Position numbers and translations under genes: made by a program
In this document: piece by piece, positions 36,095 to 43,359 of the stretch
Numbering within the stretch: the first letter of the stretch is position 1
Layout of the letters: each line of letters begins with the position of its first letter
Origin: JAWKHR01 sp041394725
GTDB lineage: Bacteria > Acidobacteriota > Vicinamibacteria > Vicinamibacterales > SCN-69-37
Length of the DNA: 64,000 nt
Assembly (NCBI GenBank): GCA_041394725.1
Contig: JAWKHR010000017.1
Span: 68,390-132,389 of the forward strand
Direction: 5' to 3'
Notes under the pieces: model-generated
Told to the model about the DNA's origin: nothing
Seen by the model: only the letters and a program-made list of their open reading frames with translations
The model's database searches: none

Positions 36095-38647
36095 CTACCT
36101 CACCTTCACTTCCTGCACGCCCGCCGACCACCCCGGCTGCATGGTGAGCTCAATCCGCAGCGCGCCCGTCGTCACCGCCGCGAACGAGACGACGTTGTAA
36201 CGGTTGCGATCGGTGCCGAAGGCGCCTGTCGCCCGCACCGGCTTCCACGCATCGCCATCGCGGTACAGCAGGCGCCACGACTGCGGCACGCGCACCTCGC
36301 CGCGGCCGGTGTCGTCGAACCAGTAGACCTGGATCTCCGAGACTGTCGACGCTGCCGGGAACGTGACGTCGACCCTCTCGCTCGTGCCCTTCGTCGGCCA
36401 CCAGTCGAAGTAGGCCGACGAGTCCGCCGAGTCCCTCGGATCCTCCCCGTCATTGATCATCGTCGGGCTCCGGCGCGGCTGGCCGGAGACGGTGACCGTG
36501 CTCCTCATCGCAAGCGTCGGGAACGGCGCGGGCGTGGCGACCGATTCGGTCCGCGGCAGCCAGACGGCCATCTCGCCCCGGCCTCGATTGGCCCACGCGT
36601 AGTAGGGGATGGCCTTGAACGGCTGCGCCTTCCGCACCACCCGTCCGTCCGCGTCCTTCGTCAGCGCCACGGCCTGACCGGTGATGGTGACGACGCCGCC
36701 GAGCAGGTCGGATTCGAGCGCCGCCGTGTATCGCTCGTCGTCCGGAATGACCAGGTTGCGCACGCGGCCGTCCGGGTTGTCCGGCCACTCGGCCGCGTAG
36801 ACGAACGGCCCGCGCTGGAACGCGACGCGTCCGGCGTCGGCCTCGACCGCGTCGTGCGCGACGACCCGGCGGACGTCCATCGGCAGGTGCAGGACGATCG
36901 TGTCGCCGGCGTTCCAGGCGCGACGGATCCGTACGTATCCACGGTCGAGCTCGATGGGTACCTGGCGGCCGTTGACGACGAGCGTAGGAGCGTTCGGGGC
37001 GCGCCCGACGAAGCGGTAGAGGTCGCCCGGCACGGGCTCGTCGCGTGCCCAGCCGGGGATGCGGACCTTGATCGCGAACTCCCCCGTCGCGGCCGGCGTG
37101 ACGACGAGCTTCACGTCGCCCTCCCGCGGGTACGCGGTCTCCTGGGTGAGCGTCACCGTGCGGCCGTCGCCGAGCGTGACGTCGGCCGTGCCCGCGGCGA
37201 AGAGGTTCACGAAGATCGTGTCGTCCTGCCGCGCGTAGACGTAGCCGGGCACCGACGCCATGAACCGCGTGATGTTGCTCGGGCAGCAGGCCACGCCGAA
37301 CCACGCCTGCCGCGCGTGCTGGCCGCGCGACTCGAGGACGTTCGGGTAGAAGAACGTCTTCCCGTCGAGCGCGACGCCCGAGATCAGGCCGTTGTAGAGC
37401 GTCCGCTCCAGCACGTCCACGTACTTCGCGTCGCCCGAGAGCAGGAACATCCGCTCGTTCCAGAAGTCGTTGCCGACCGACGCGCACGTCTCGGCGTAGG
37501 CGGTCATGTTCGGCAGCTCGTACGCCTTCCCGAAGGCCTCGCCGCTGCCCGTGGCGCCGATGCCGCCGGTCAGGTACAGCTTCTTCGTCACCACGTCGGA
37601 CCAGATCGCCTCGAGCGCCCGGAGATACGCCGCGTCGCCGGTCATCGCCGCGACGTCGGCCATCCCGGAATACATGTAGGTCGCGCGCACGGCGTGACCG
37701 ACGGCTTCGGTCTGCTCGATGACCGGCGCCTGCGCCTGGTGGTACGAGGCGGGATGGTTGCTCGACGCGGGTGCGTCGGGCTTCCGGACGTCGAGCATGA
37801 ACTTGGCGAGGTCCAGATATTCGGCCCTGCCGGTCACGCGGTAGAGCCGGACAAGGGCCATCTCGGTGATTTGATGCCCGGGCCAGATGGCGCGCTTGCC
37901 GGGCCCGAAGGTCGCGACGAGCAGGTCCGCGAAACGCGTGGCGACGTCGAGCAGCGTGCGCTTGCCCGTGGCCTGGTAGTGCGCGACAGCCGCCTCGGTG
38001 AGGTGGCCGAAGTTGTACAGCTCGTGGCTGTCCACCTTCTCCAGCTCCCATCGTTCCCTGCCGGCCCAGGGATGCGGCGCGGCCGGGTTGATGGTGCGGG
38101 TCGTGTAGAGATAGCCGTCGGGCTCCTGCGCCGCCGCAATGGTCGCGATGTAGTCGTCCACGCGCTTCTCGAGCGCAGGGTCCCGATGCACCGCGAGCGT
38201 GTAGGACGCGCCTTCGATCACCTTGTAGAGGTCGGTGTCGTCGAAGGGATAGCCCGGCGGCTTCGTGTTCGCGAGCGGATCGCCGCGGAGGACGGTCGCG
38301 GCGCGGATGAAGTTCTCGACGCGGCCCGTCACCTCGCACTGCTCGAAGGCGACCGGGATGGTCGTGGCCTCGTTGATCTGGATCTTCGGCGCCCAGAAGT
38401 CGTCGGTCAGGTGGACCGCGGTGAACGGCACGGGCTGGACCGGGTAGTCGCGGTCGAGCCGTGCGGCGCGCTGCGGGATCGCGGGAGTCGAGGCTCCCGC
38501 CCCGGCGCCGGCGGGCGTCGCCGCGCCCGTCGTGCCCGACGCGCTCGTCGCGACGAGGCCGGCGACGCCCCACGTCGCGGCCGCCAGCACCGCGCCCGCC
38601 ACCAGCCCGATCCCCACCGCACCTGGACGGCTGTCCGCGCTCCGCAT
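36095..38647 (-). CDS. secreted GH127 beta-L-arabinofuranosidase
   Basis: Predicted to release beta-L-arabinofuranose from plant glycans such as extensins or arabinans. The protein is 850 aa with an N-terminal hydrophobic export segment. The (alpha/alpha)6 barrel occupies about 65-480. The zinc-thiolate catalytic set known from Bifidobacterium HypBA1 is present: ETC (Glu-x-Cys) in TAYAETCASVGNDFW and the CC pair in GVACCPSNITRF (Cys454 and Cys455). A beta-sandwich tail of about 200 residues follows, with a discoidin-like C-terminus (STVSEIQVYWFDDTG). A GGGGAGG Shine-Dalgarno lies 4 bp before the ATG at 38647. Convergent with the GH2 gene. Confidence 0.9.
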   Translation of the reverse strand: MRSADSRPGAVGIGLVAGAVLAAATWGVAGLVATSASGTTGAATPAGAGAGASTPAIPQRAARLDRDYPVQPVPFTAVHLTDDFWAPKIQINEATTIPVAFEQCEVTGRVENFIRAATVLRGDPLANTKPPGYPFDDTDLYKVIEGASYTLAVHRDPALEKRVDDYIATIAAAQEPDGYLYTTRTINPAAPHPWAGRERWELEKVDSHELYNFGHLTEAAVAHYQATGKRTLLDVATRFADLLVATFGPGKRAIWPGHQITEMALVRLYRVTGRAEYLDLAKFMLDVRKPDAPASSNHPASYHQAQAPVIEQTEAVGHAVRATYMYSGMADVAAMTGDAAYLRALEAIWSDVVTKKLYLTGGIGATGSGEAFGKAYELPNMTAYAETCASVGNDFWNERMFLLSGDAKYVDVLERTLYNGLISGVALDGKTFFYPNVLESRGQHARQAWFGVACCPSNITRFMASVPGYVYARQDDTIFVNLFAAGTADVTLGDGRTVTLTQETAYPREGDVKLVVTPAATGEFAIKVRIPGWARDEPVPGDLYRFVGRAPNAPTLVVNGRQVPIELDRGYVRIRRAWNAGDTIVLHLPMDVRRVVAHDAVEADAGRVAFQRGPFVYAAEWPDNPDGRVRNLVIPDDERYTAALESDLLGGVVTITGQAVALTKDADGRVVRKAQPFKAIPYYAWANRGRGEMAVWLPRTESVATPAPFPTLAMRSTVTVSGQPRRSPTMINDGEDPRDSADSSAYFDWWPTKGTSERVDVTFPAASTVSEIQVYWFDDTGRGEVRVPQSWRLLYRDGDAWKPVRATGAFGTDRNRYNVVSFAAVTTGALRIELTMQPGWSAGVQEVKVR

Positions 38648-38712
38648 GTCGCCTCCCCGGGAACCGGCGCATTCTCGCACCAGCCGGGACGACGTTCAAA
38701 CCGGCGCCGGCG

Positions 38713-38741
38713 GTCACAACGTCACGCGAGTCTGGTATCGT
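38713..38741 (+). promoter_or_regulatory. possible promoter of the GIY-YIG-like gene
   Basis: GTCACA (38713-38718), a 17-bp spacer and TATCGT (38736-38741), 20 bp before the ATG. The -35 has four of six consensus bases. Confidence 0.3.
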
Positions 38742-38761
38742 GTCGCGCGGCACCCCTCCCG

Positions 38762-39097
38762 ATGCCGTGGCACGTGTGTATTGGGCGACCCCTGACCCGC
38801 GCCAGCCTGGCGGCGTACGCCCCGGCGACGGCTGGCGTCTATGGCGTCTTCAGCGGGCAGCGCTGGATCTACTTCGGCGCGAGCGCCGACGTGCATCACG
38901 CGCTCCTCGCGCACCTGGCCGATCCCACGCACTGCATGCACGCCTTCCCGGACCTGCGCTACAGCGTGGAAGCCACCGACGAGCGCGCCGAGCGCCTGAA
39001 GGCCCTCCTCGAGGAATTCCCGACGCCGTGCAACACGCCCACCCCGGCGCCCGGGCCGAACACGTGGCGGCCGATCGAGGCCGATCGGAACCGCTAG
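38762..39097 (+). CDS. small GIY-YIG-like protein
   Basis: Cytoplasmic protein of 111 aa. The core AGVYGVFSGQRWIYFGASAD resembles the GIY-YIG nuclease opening (GIY...YIG), followed by a helix (VHHALLAHLADP) and a strand with LRYSVEATDE. The expected conserved Arg and distal Glu are not clear, so nuclease activity is doubtful. It may be a structural member of the family, or the match may be coincidental. It precedes tRNA-Leu by about 100 bp. No Shine-Dalgarno is obvious. Confidence 0.5.
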   Translation: MPWHVCIGRPLTRASLAAYAPATAGVYGVFSGQRWIYFGASADVHHALLAHLADPTHCMHAFPDLRYSVEATDERAERLKALLEEFPTPCNTPTPAPGPNTWRPIEADRNR

Positions 39098-39109
39098 GCG
39101 CCCGCCCCC

Positions 39110-39137
39110 TCGACGCGGCCACCGGGCCTGCTATAAT
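39110..39137 (+). promoter_or_regulatory. promoter of tRNA-Leu
   Basis: A perfect TATAAT (39132-39137) with TCGACG (39110-39115) 16 bp upstream. The hexamer lies 61 bp before the mature tRNA 5' end, leaving a GC-rich leader with self-complementary parts. Confidence 0.65.
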
Positions 39138-39198
39138 CGGATGTTCTCGGCCGCGCCGGACACCTGCCTTGTCCGAGCCCGCGCGGCCGGGGACGAGT

Positions 39199-39285
39199 GC
39201 GGAAGTGGCGGAACTGGCAGACGCGCAAGCCTCAGGAGCTTGTGGCCGCAAGGTCGTGGAGGTTCGAGTCCTCTCTTCCGCACCA
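39199..39285 (+). tRNA. tRNA-Leu (CAG)
   Basis: Class II tRNA of 87 nt. The acceptor stem GCGGAAG pairs with CTTCCGC at 39275-39281. The anticodon stem CAAGC/GCTTG encloses loop CTCAGGA with anticodon CAG at 39233-39235. The long variable arm (TGGCCGCAAGGTCGTG region) and the GGTTCGAGTCC T-arm are typical of leucine tRNAs. The 3' CCA is encoded. A hairpin follows directly. Confidence 0.97.
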
Positions 39286-39293
39286 AATATTGA

Positions 39294-39314
39294 TCCGGGG
39301 ACTTCGTCCCCGGA
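39294..39314 (+). terminator. hairpin after tRNA-Leu
   Basis: TCCGGGGAC, loop TTC, GTCCCCGGA: a perfect 9-bp stem starting 9 nt after the tRNA 3' end, with no T tract. It may end the tRNA transcript. Confidence 0.55.
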
Positions 39315-39325
39315 CCCCTGACACA

Positions 39326-39514
39326 CTCACTCGCTCGGCGCTTCGTCGCCTCGCTCCGTTCGTGTGGCTCCGGCGCTGCCGCGCCGTCGCACGCCGCGTG
39401 GAAGGGCGATCACGGCTCGTCCCCGCGGACCCCTGACACAACCTGTTCACCGGGCTCGCGGAGCGAGCGTAGTGGCTCACTCGCTCGGCGCTTCGTCGCC
39501 TCGCTCCGTTCGTG
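39326..39514. repeat. 39-bp direct repeat pair around tRNA-Leu 3' region
   Basis: CTCACTCGCTCGGCGCTTCG and the 19 bp after it are identical at 39326-39364 and 39476-39514. A second word, GGACCCCTGACACA, also occurs twice (39312-39325 and 39427-39440). Between them is a small hairpin GCTCGC-GGA-GCGAGC (39454-39468). The right copy is read as the C-terminus of the neighbouring minus-strand protein. Confidence 0.85.
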
Positions 39515-40141
39515 GTTCATCCACCGGAGCACGCGACGCGAGCGTAGGTGGATGATGGAAGGTGACACGTAGGCCCTCCGCTCGTACACCGTCGTCCTGA
39601 CCCGGCTCGTCGTCAGCGTCATCGGCGGATGGTGGTCGAGGCTCCCCGTCCCGCCCATCGGCAGGATCGTGAACGGCCGGTTCTCGACAACCATGTGGCC
39701 GTCGTCGTCGAGGGACCGGGTCTCCTGGCGAAACGCGAGTCGCTTGTAGCCGTCCAGGTCGGTTTCGGTGCCGATCGTCGCCACCAGGCGCGCGCCGTCC
39801 CAGACGCACCGGTAGCTCGTCGTCACGACCGAGTCCGGCGGCAGCGGCGGCTCGTGTCTCGCGCGCGTCTCGGTGCCGTCGAACCGGCAGGTGGCCTTCG
39901 GAAAGCCGGCGGTCTCGATCGTGAGGGCGGACGCGGTCTGCGCGATCGTCTCCTGCGCGGGCGCGACGGCGCCGGAGACTCTGCGCCAGGTACCGGAGAA
40001 GTCGGGACGAGGCTCGGGCTGGGACGATGGCCGGGACGGACCGTGAACGCGCGCCGGGACGGCGTCGAGTCGCGTGCCGGCGCCCGCGATCAGCAGGCCC
40101 GAGCACGCCGCCGCCGCTGCCGCCAGCAGAGCGCGCTTCAC
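39410..40141 (-). CDS. exported protein of unknown function with a repeat-derived C-terminus
   Basis: Not recognised. The product is 243 aa with a signal peptide (VKRALLAAAAAACSGLLIAGAG, GTG start). The globular part (about 45-185) contains PDFSGTWRRVSG, which is common in acidobacterial lipocalin-like exported proteins, and two Cys (ATCRFDG, TSYRCVWDG) that could pair. From about residue 189 the frame runs into the 39-bp repeats and gives a basic tail (SPSIIHLRSRRVLRWMNHER) unlike the body of the protein. The natural stop may have been lost. The GTG overlaps the stop of the next gene upstream (GTGA), so the two are coupled. Confidence 0.6.
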   Translation of the reverse strand: MKRALLAAAAAACSGLLIAGAGTRLDAVPARVHGPSRPSSQPEPRPDFSGTWRRVSGAVAPAQETIAQTASALTIETAGFPKATCRFDGTETRARHEPPLPPDSVVTTSYRCVWDGARLVATIGTETDLDGYKRLAFRQETRSLDDDGHMVVENRPFTILPMGGTGSLDHHPPMTLTTSRVRTTVYERRAYVSPSIIHLRSRRVLRWMNHERSEATKRRASEPLRSLREPGEQVVSGVRGDEP

Positions 40142-40473
40142 CCCTTCGGCGCCAGCTTCACCACCATCGCCAGCGTCTCGTCCATGTCGTGATCGACCGT
40201 CACCGAGATCCTCTCGTCCTTGACGATCGCTGCCTGTGCCAGTGCGACCTGGGTCTCGCCGCGGAGGATCTTCGTTTCCTTGTCCACGTCGAAGGCCATC
40301 GCCGTGACCTTCTTCGTCTTCTCGTCCACGACGTTGACCCGGACCGTGAGGCCCTCCTCGGTCGCCTGCGCCGAGATGACCGTGCCGGTGTAGGTGACCT
40401 CGTGCGCGAGCACCGACGCGCTCGTGAGCACGACCGCGATCGCGGCCAGGGTCAGCACCTTCAGATACGCCAT
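40138..40473 (-). CDS. small exported protein of unknown function
   Basis: Not recognised. The 111-aa product starts with a signal peptide (MAYLKVLTLAAIAVVLTSASVLAHE). The mature part of about 87 residues is rich in beta strands (TYTGTVISAQATEEGLTVRV, KTKKVTAMAFDVDKETKI) and ends in KG. The layout resembles small OB-fold periplasmic proteins such as CusF or DUF5666, but the metal-binding Met/Trp pattern is absent. Its stop overlaps the GTG of the following exported protein, so the two are probably made together. Confidence 0.7.
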   Translation of the reverse strand: MAYLKVLTLAAIAVVLTSASVLAHEVTYTGTVISAQATEEGLTVRVNVVDEKTKKVTAMAFDVDKETKILRGETQVALAQAAIVKDERISVTVDHDMDETLAMVVKLAPKG

Positions 40474-40611
40474 GCGCCTGTCTCCCTCCGGGCCGGACGG
40501 CATCGTCACGAACACCGCGGTGGCCTCGGGAACGGCCAGCGTAGCAGCCCCAGCGCCGCCGGCCAACCGCATTCGGCCGCCGGAACTGGCGCCACGCTGC
40601 GGCCGGGCGGC

Positions 40612-41862
40612 CTACCCGCCCACCTGATACACATAGATCCGCGTCGTGAACGTGTCCACCGCGAACCGCGCGAGATAGAAGCGTCCGGTCTTCGCGTCGA
40701 ACGTGGCCGCGGCCGCGTTGCCCGGCGTCCAGTTGCCCTGGTGGGATCCCGACCAGACCTCGCCCGGCAGGTCGAGCCGCTCCATCGCCACCGGCTGCAC
40801 CTGCCACGGCCGGCGGCGGCCGCGGGCGACCTCGGCGAGCTGCGCCGGGTCGAAGACGTGCAGCTCGGCGATCCGCTCGTCCGAGTTGAGCGTGGAGTGC
40901 GAGTAGTAGCACTTGCCACCGCAGAGCGACGCCACCGCGACGAACCCGCGCTTCGTCGCCGTCTCCACCCAGTTGCCGGTGTTGTAGTACGAGTCGCCCC
41001 AGACGAAGCGGTTGTGGCCGTCCTTCAGCGGATGCAGCCAGCCCGCGCCGCGCCGCGGCGGATCCTCGGGCGGCGTCGGCGGGTTCGGCCGCGGGTCGCC
41101 GCCATCGTAGTAATTGAGCGCCGGCGTCAGGCGCCAGCCGCGATCGAACGACCGGCCCGCGCCGCCGTCTCCCTCGGTCGTCCCACTCTCGTGGTCCGCG
41201 AGCGTCTTGAAGTCGCGCGTCTCACCCTTCCAGGTCGTCGGATCGGGCACGGCGTACATCGTGAGCCCCATCGACGCGACGCCGCCCGACGACACCAGGC
41301 TCGTGTAGCCGCCCCACCCGCAGACGTAGGGCTGCGAGAGGTTGCTCATCTGCTGCATCCACGCCGGCAGATCGCGACAGCCACCGTAGACGCGCTTCTG
41401 CGTGATCCCGCGCAGGCCGTTCGGCCCGGCCAGGAGCGTCGTCGTGCCGCCGGCGCCGAGACGCAGCAGGCGAATCTCGGCCGGCTGATAGTCGGCGAAG
41501 TAGTCCTCCGAGCAGGTCGTCCAGAGGCGGTCCTTCGCCTCCTCGAACCAGAGGCCGATGAAGCCGCAGTTGGTGACGGGCCAGTCGCCCGTCGTCTGCG
41601 TGATTCGCGCGCCGAACGGAACGTCCTTCAGGCTGATCTCGTGCAGGCGGTCGTGGAGCTGGTAGATGAGCAGGCGCAGGTCGCCGTCCACGTAGCGGTG
41701 CGTCAGGCCCTGCGAGTAGGTCGTGTCCTCGCCACTGGTCTGGACGTCGTAGTAGCCGAGATACGCGAAATCCGAGGGCTGGATCAGCGCCTTTTCCGGG
41801 GCCTGACGGGCCGAGACGAGGCCCAGCGCGAGTACCACGGCCGGAATCGCCTTTCCTGTCAT
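40612..41862 (-). CDS. secreted protein of unknown function
   Basis: Not recognised. The product is 416 aa with a short signal peptide (MTGKAIPAVVLALGLVSARQ). The body looks like an all-beta propeller: repeated aromatic-rich strands (DFAYLGYYDVQTSGEDTTYS, RFVWGDSYYNTGNWVETATK, RFYLARFAVDTFTTRIYVYQ) and a closing strand that resembles the first. Several Cys (VTNCGFIG, WTTCSED, YVCGWGG, LCGGKCYY) suggest disulfides outside the cytoplasm. Enzymatic motifs are not apparent. Upstream is the divergent TPR gene. Confidence 0.7.
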   Translation of the reverse strand: MTGKAIPAVVLALGLVSARQAPEKALIQPSDFAYLGYYDVQTSGEDTTYSQGLTHRYVDGDLRLLIYQLHDRLHEISLKDVPFGARITQTTGDWPVTNCGFIGLWFEEAKDRLWTTCSEDYFADYQPAEIRLLRLGAGGTTTLLAGPNGLRGITQKRVYGGCRDLPAWMQQMSNLSQPYVCGWGGYTSLVSSGGVASMGLTMYAVPDPTTWKGETRDFKTLADHESGTTEGDGGAGRSFDRGWRLTPALNYYDGGDPRPNPPTPPEDPPRRGAGWLHPLKDGHNRFVWGDSYYNTGNWVETATKRGFVAVASLCGGKCYYSHSTLNSDERIAELHVFDPAQLAEVARGRRRPWQVQPVAMERLDLPGEVWSGSHQGNWTPGNAAAATFDAKTGRFYLARFAVDTFTTRIYVYQVGG

Positions 41863-42012
41863 CTCTCCTCCGCTCCTGCGCGACGCGAGGGCGCGGCGCG
41901 CCGACGGGACATTGTGGCCCGAACGGTCGCGATAAGGCGAACCGCTGCTCTAGAATGGACTCTTCGCACGCACGCGGCGGCCCTCTCCCCTGCCGCCCGC
42001 GACGGAGCCCCG

Positions 42013-43347
42013 ATGACCGACCTGCCCGATCTCGCCTCGCTGCTCAGGGCGGCCGAAGCCGCCGCCGGGGCGGGAGACTACGAATCCGCCGAGGCGCTGC
42101 TGCGCGACGCGGCGGGCCGGCAGGAGGCGACGCTCGGTGCCAGCCATCCCGACGTCGCCGAGACGATGAACAACCTGGCGGTCGTCTACGAGATGACGGG
42201 CCAGCTCGACGAGGCGGAACGGTGCTATCGCCGCGCGGTGCGCATCGCGACCACCGCGCTGCCCGCCGGTCACGAGATCGTCACGACGAGCCTCGACAAC
42301 CTGCGCGACTTCTGCCAGGCGCACGACATCGCGTTCGAATCTCCGGACGCCGGCCCCGCCGCGGCGACGCCAGCGGCTGACGTGGCGACGCCAGCGGCTG
42401 ACGTGGCGACGCCGGCGGCTGACGCGGCGACGCCGGCGACGCCGGCGGCCGCGGCGGCCGCGAAGAGGGACGACGCCGAGGAAGCGATGCAGGAGTTTGC
42501 GGAGGATGCAACGCCCGTCGCCGGGGGCGCGAAGCCTGCGGCGCGGGACGCCGAACCGGCCGCGGCCACCTCGATCACCCGGGCGCCGACACCACCAGCG
42601 GCCGCGGAGCCCGAGGCGCTGGTGTCCTCCTACCAGGGTTCGCGCTGGCCGCTCCGCATCGGCATCCTGGTGGTCGCCGCGGCGGGAATCGCCGCCGTGC
42701 TGATTGCACGGCCGGGCACGCTGCCGACGGCGCAGCCGGCTCAACCGCTCTCACCGGCCGCCACGCCGGGCGTCTCACCCGGACCGGACACGTCATCGGC
42801 GGCCCCTGAACGACAGACGCCGCCCACTCCCGATCCGGAGCCGGCCACGCCACCGCCCGCGACACCGTCACCCGCCGCGGCGACGCCGGCGGCCGCGACG
42901 CCACCCGCCGCCACGCCGCCCGCCGCCACGCCGTCCGCCGCCACGCCGTCCGCCTCGTCAGCGACGCCGACGGGCGCTTCGCCAACCGGAATCCCGTACA
43001 CGTCGGCGGACGGATCCGTCACGCTCGTGGACGCGCGCCTCTGCCAGTCGCTGGCGACGACCGGCGCCGAGTGGCGCTGCGAGGGCCCGGACGATCCAGC
43101 GGATCCCGGCCGCATGTCCTTCTACACGCGCATCCGGACGCCACGGAACACGACGATCCAGCACCGGTGGTACTACGGCACCCAGCTCACCCAGTCCGTG
43201 GACCTGCGCATCGGCGCCAACCCCGGCGCCGGCTACCGCACGTTCAGCCGCCAGACGATCAACCCGGCTAACACGGGCGAGTGGCGCGTCGAGATCCGCA
43301 GCGCCACCGGCGAGCTCCTGCACGAAGTGCGCTTCGTGGTGCGGTAG
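42013..43347 (+). CDS. TPR/DUF2914 membrane protein with Ala-Thr-Pro linkers
   Basis: Single-pass protein of 444 aa. The N-terminus (about 1-115) has tetratricopeptide-type repeats (ETMNNLAVVYEMTGQLDEAERCY). A linker of ATPAADV heptads follows (three 21-bp DNA repeats at 42364-42426), then a transmembrane helix (about 220-240, IGILVVAAAGIAAVLIA). Next comes a Pro/Ala/Thr-rich periplasmic linker (about 245-325). The C-terminal DUF2914 domain reads YYGTQLTQSVDLRI and TGEWRVEIRSATG. The TPR part faces the cytoplasm by hydrophobicity logic, so it may pass information across the membrane. A TAGAAT hexamer at 41951 may be the -10, giving a leader of about 50 nt. Confidence 0.8.
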   Translation: MTDLPDLASLLRAAEAAAGAGDYESAEALLRDAAGRQEATLGASHPDVAETMNNLAVVYEMTGQLDEAERCYRRAVRIATTALPAGHEIVTTSLDNLRDFCQAHDIAFESPDAGPAAATPAADVATPAADVATPAADAATPATPAAAAAAKRDDAEEAMQEFAEDATPVAGGAKPAARDAEPAAATSITRAPTPPAAAEPEALVSSYQGSRWPLRIGILVVAAAGIAAVLIARPGTLPTAQPAQPLSPAATPGVSPGPDTSSAAPERQTPPTPDPEPATPPPATPSPAAATPAAATPPAATPPAATPSAATPSASSATPTGASPTGIPYTSADGSVTLVDARLCQSLATTGAEWRCEGPDDPADPGRMSFYTRIRTPRNTTIQHRWYYGTQLTQSVDLRIGANPGAGYRTFSRQTINPANTGEWRVEIRSATGELLHEVRFVVR

Positions 43348-43359
43348 CCAGGACAGGCC

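Noticed and set aside
39199..39590. Genomic island inserted at tRNA-Leu
   Set aside because: There are direct repeats after the tRNA, but they do not repeat the tRNA 3' end, no integrase is present, and neighbouring genes look native in composition.
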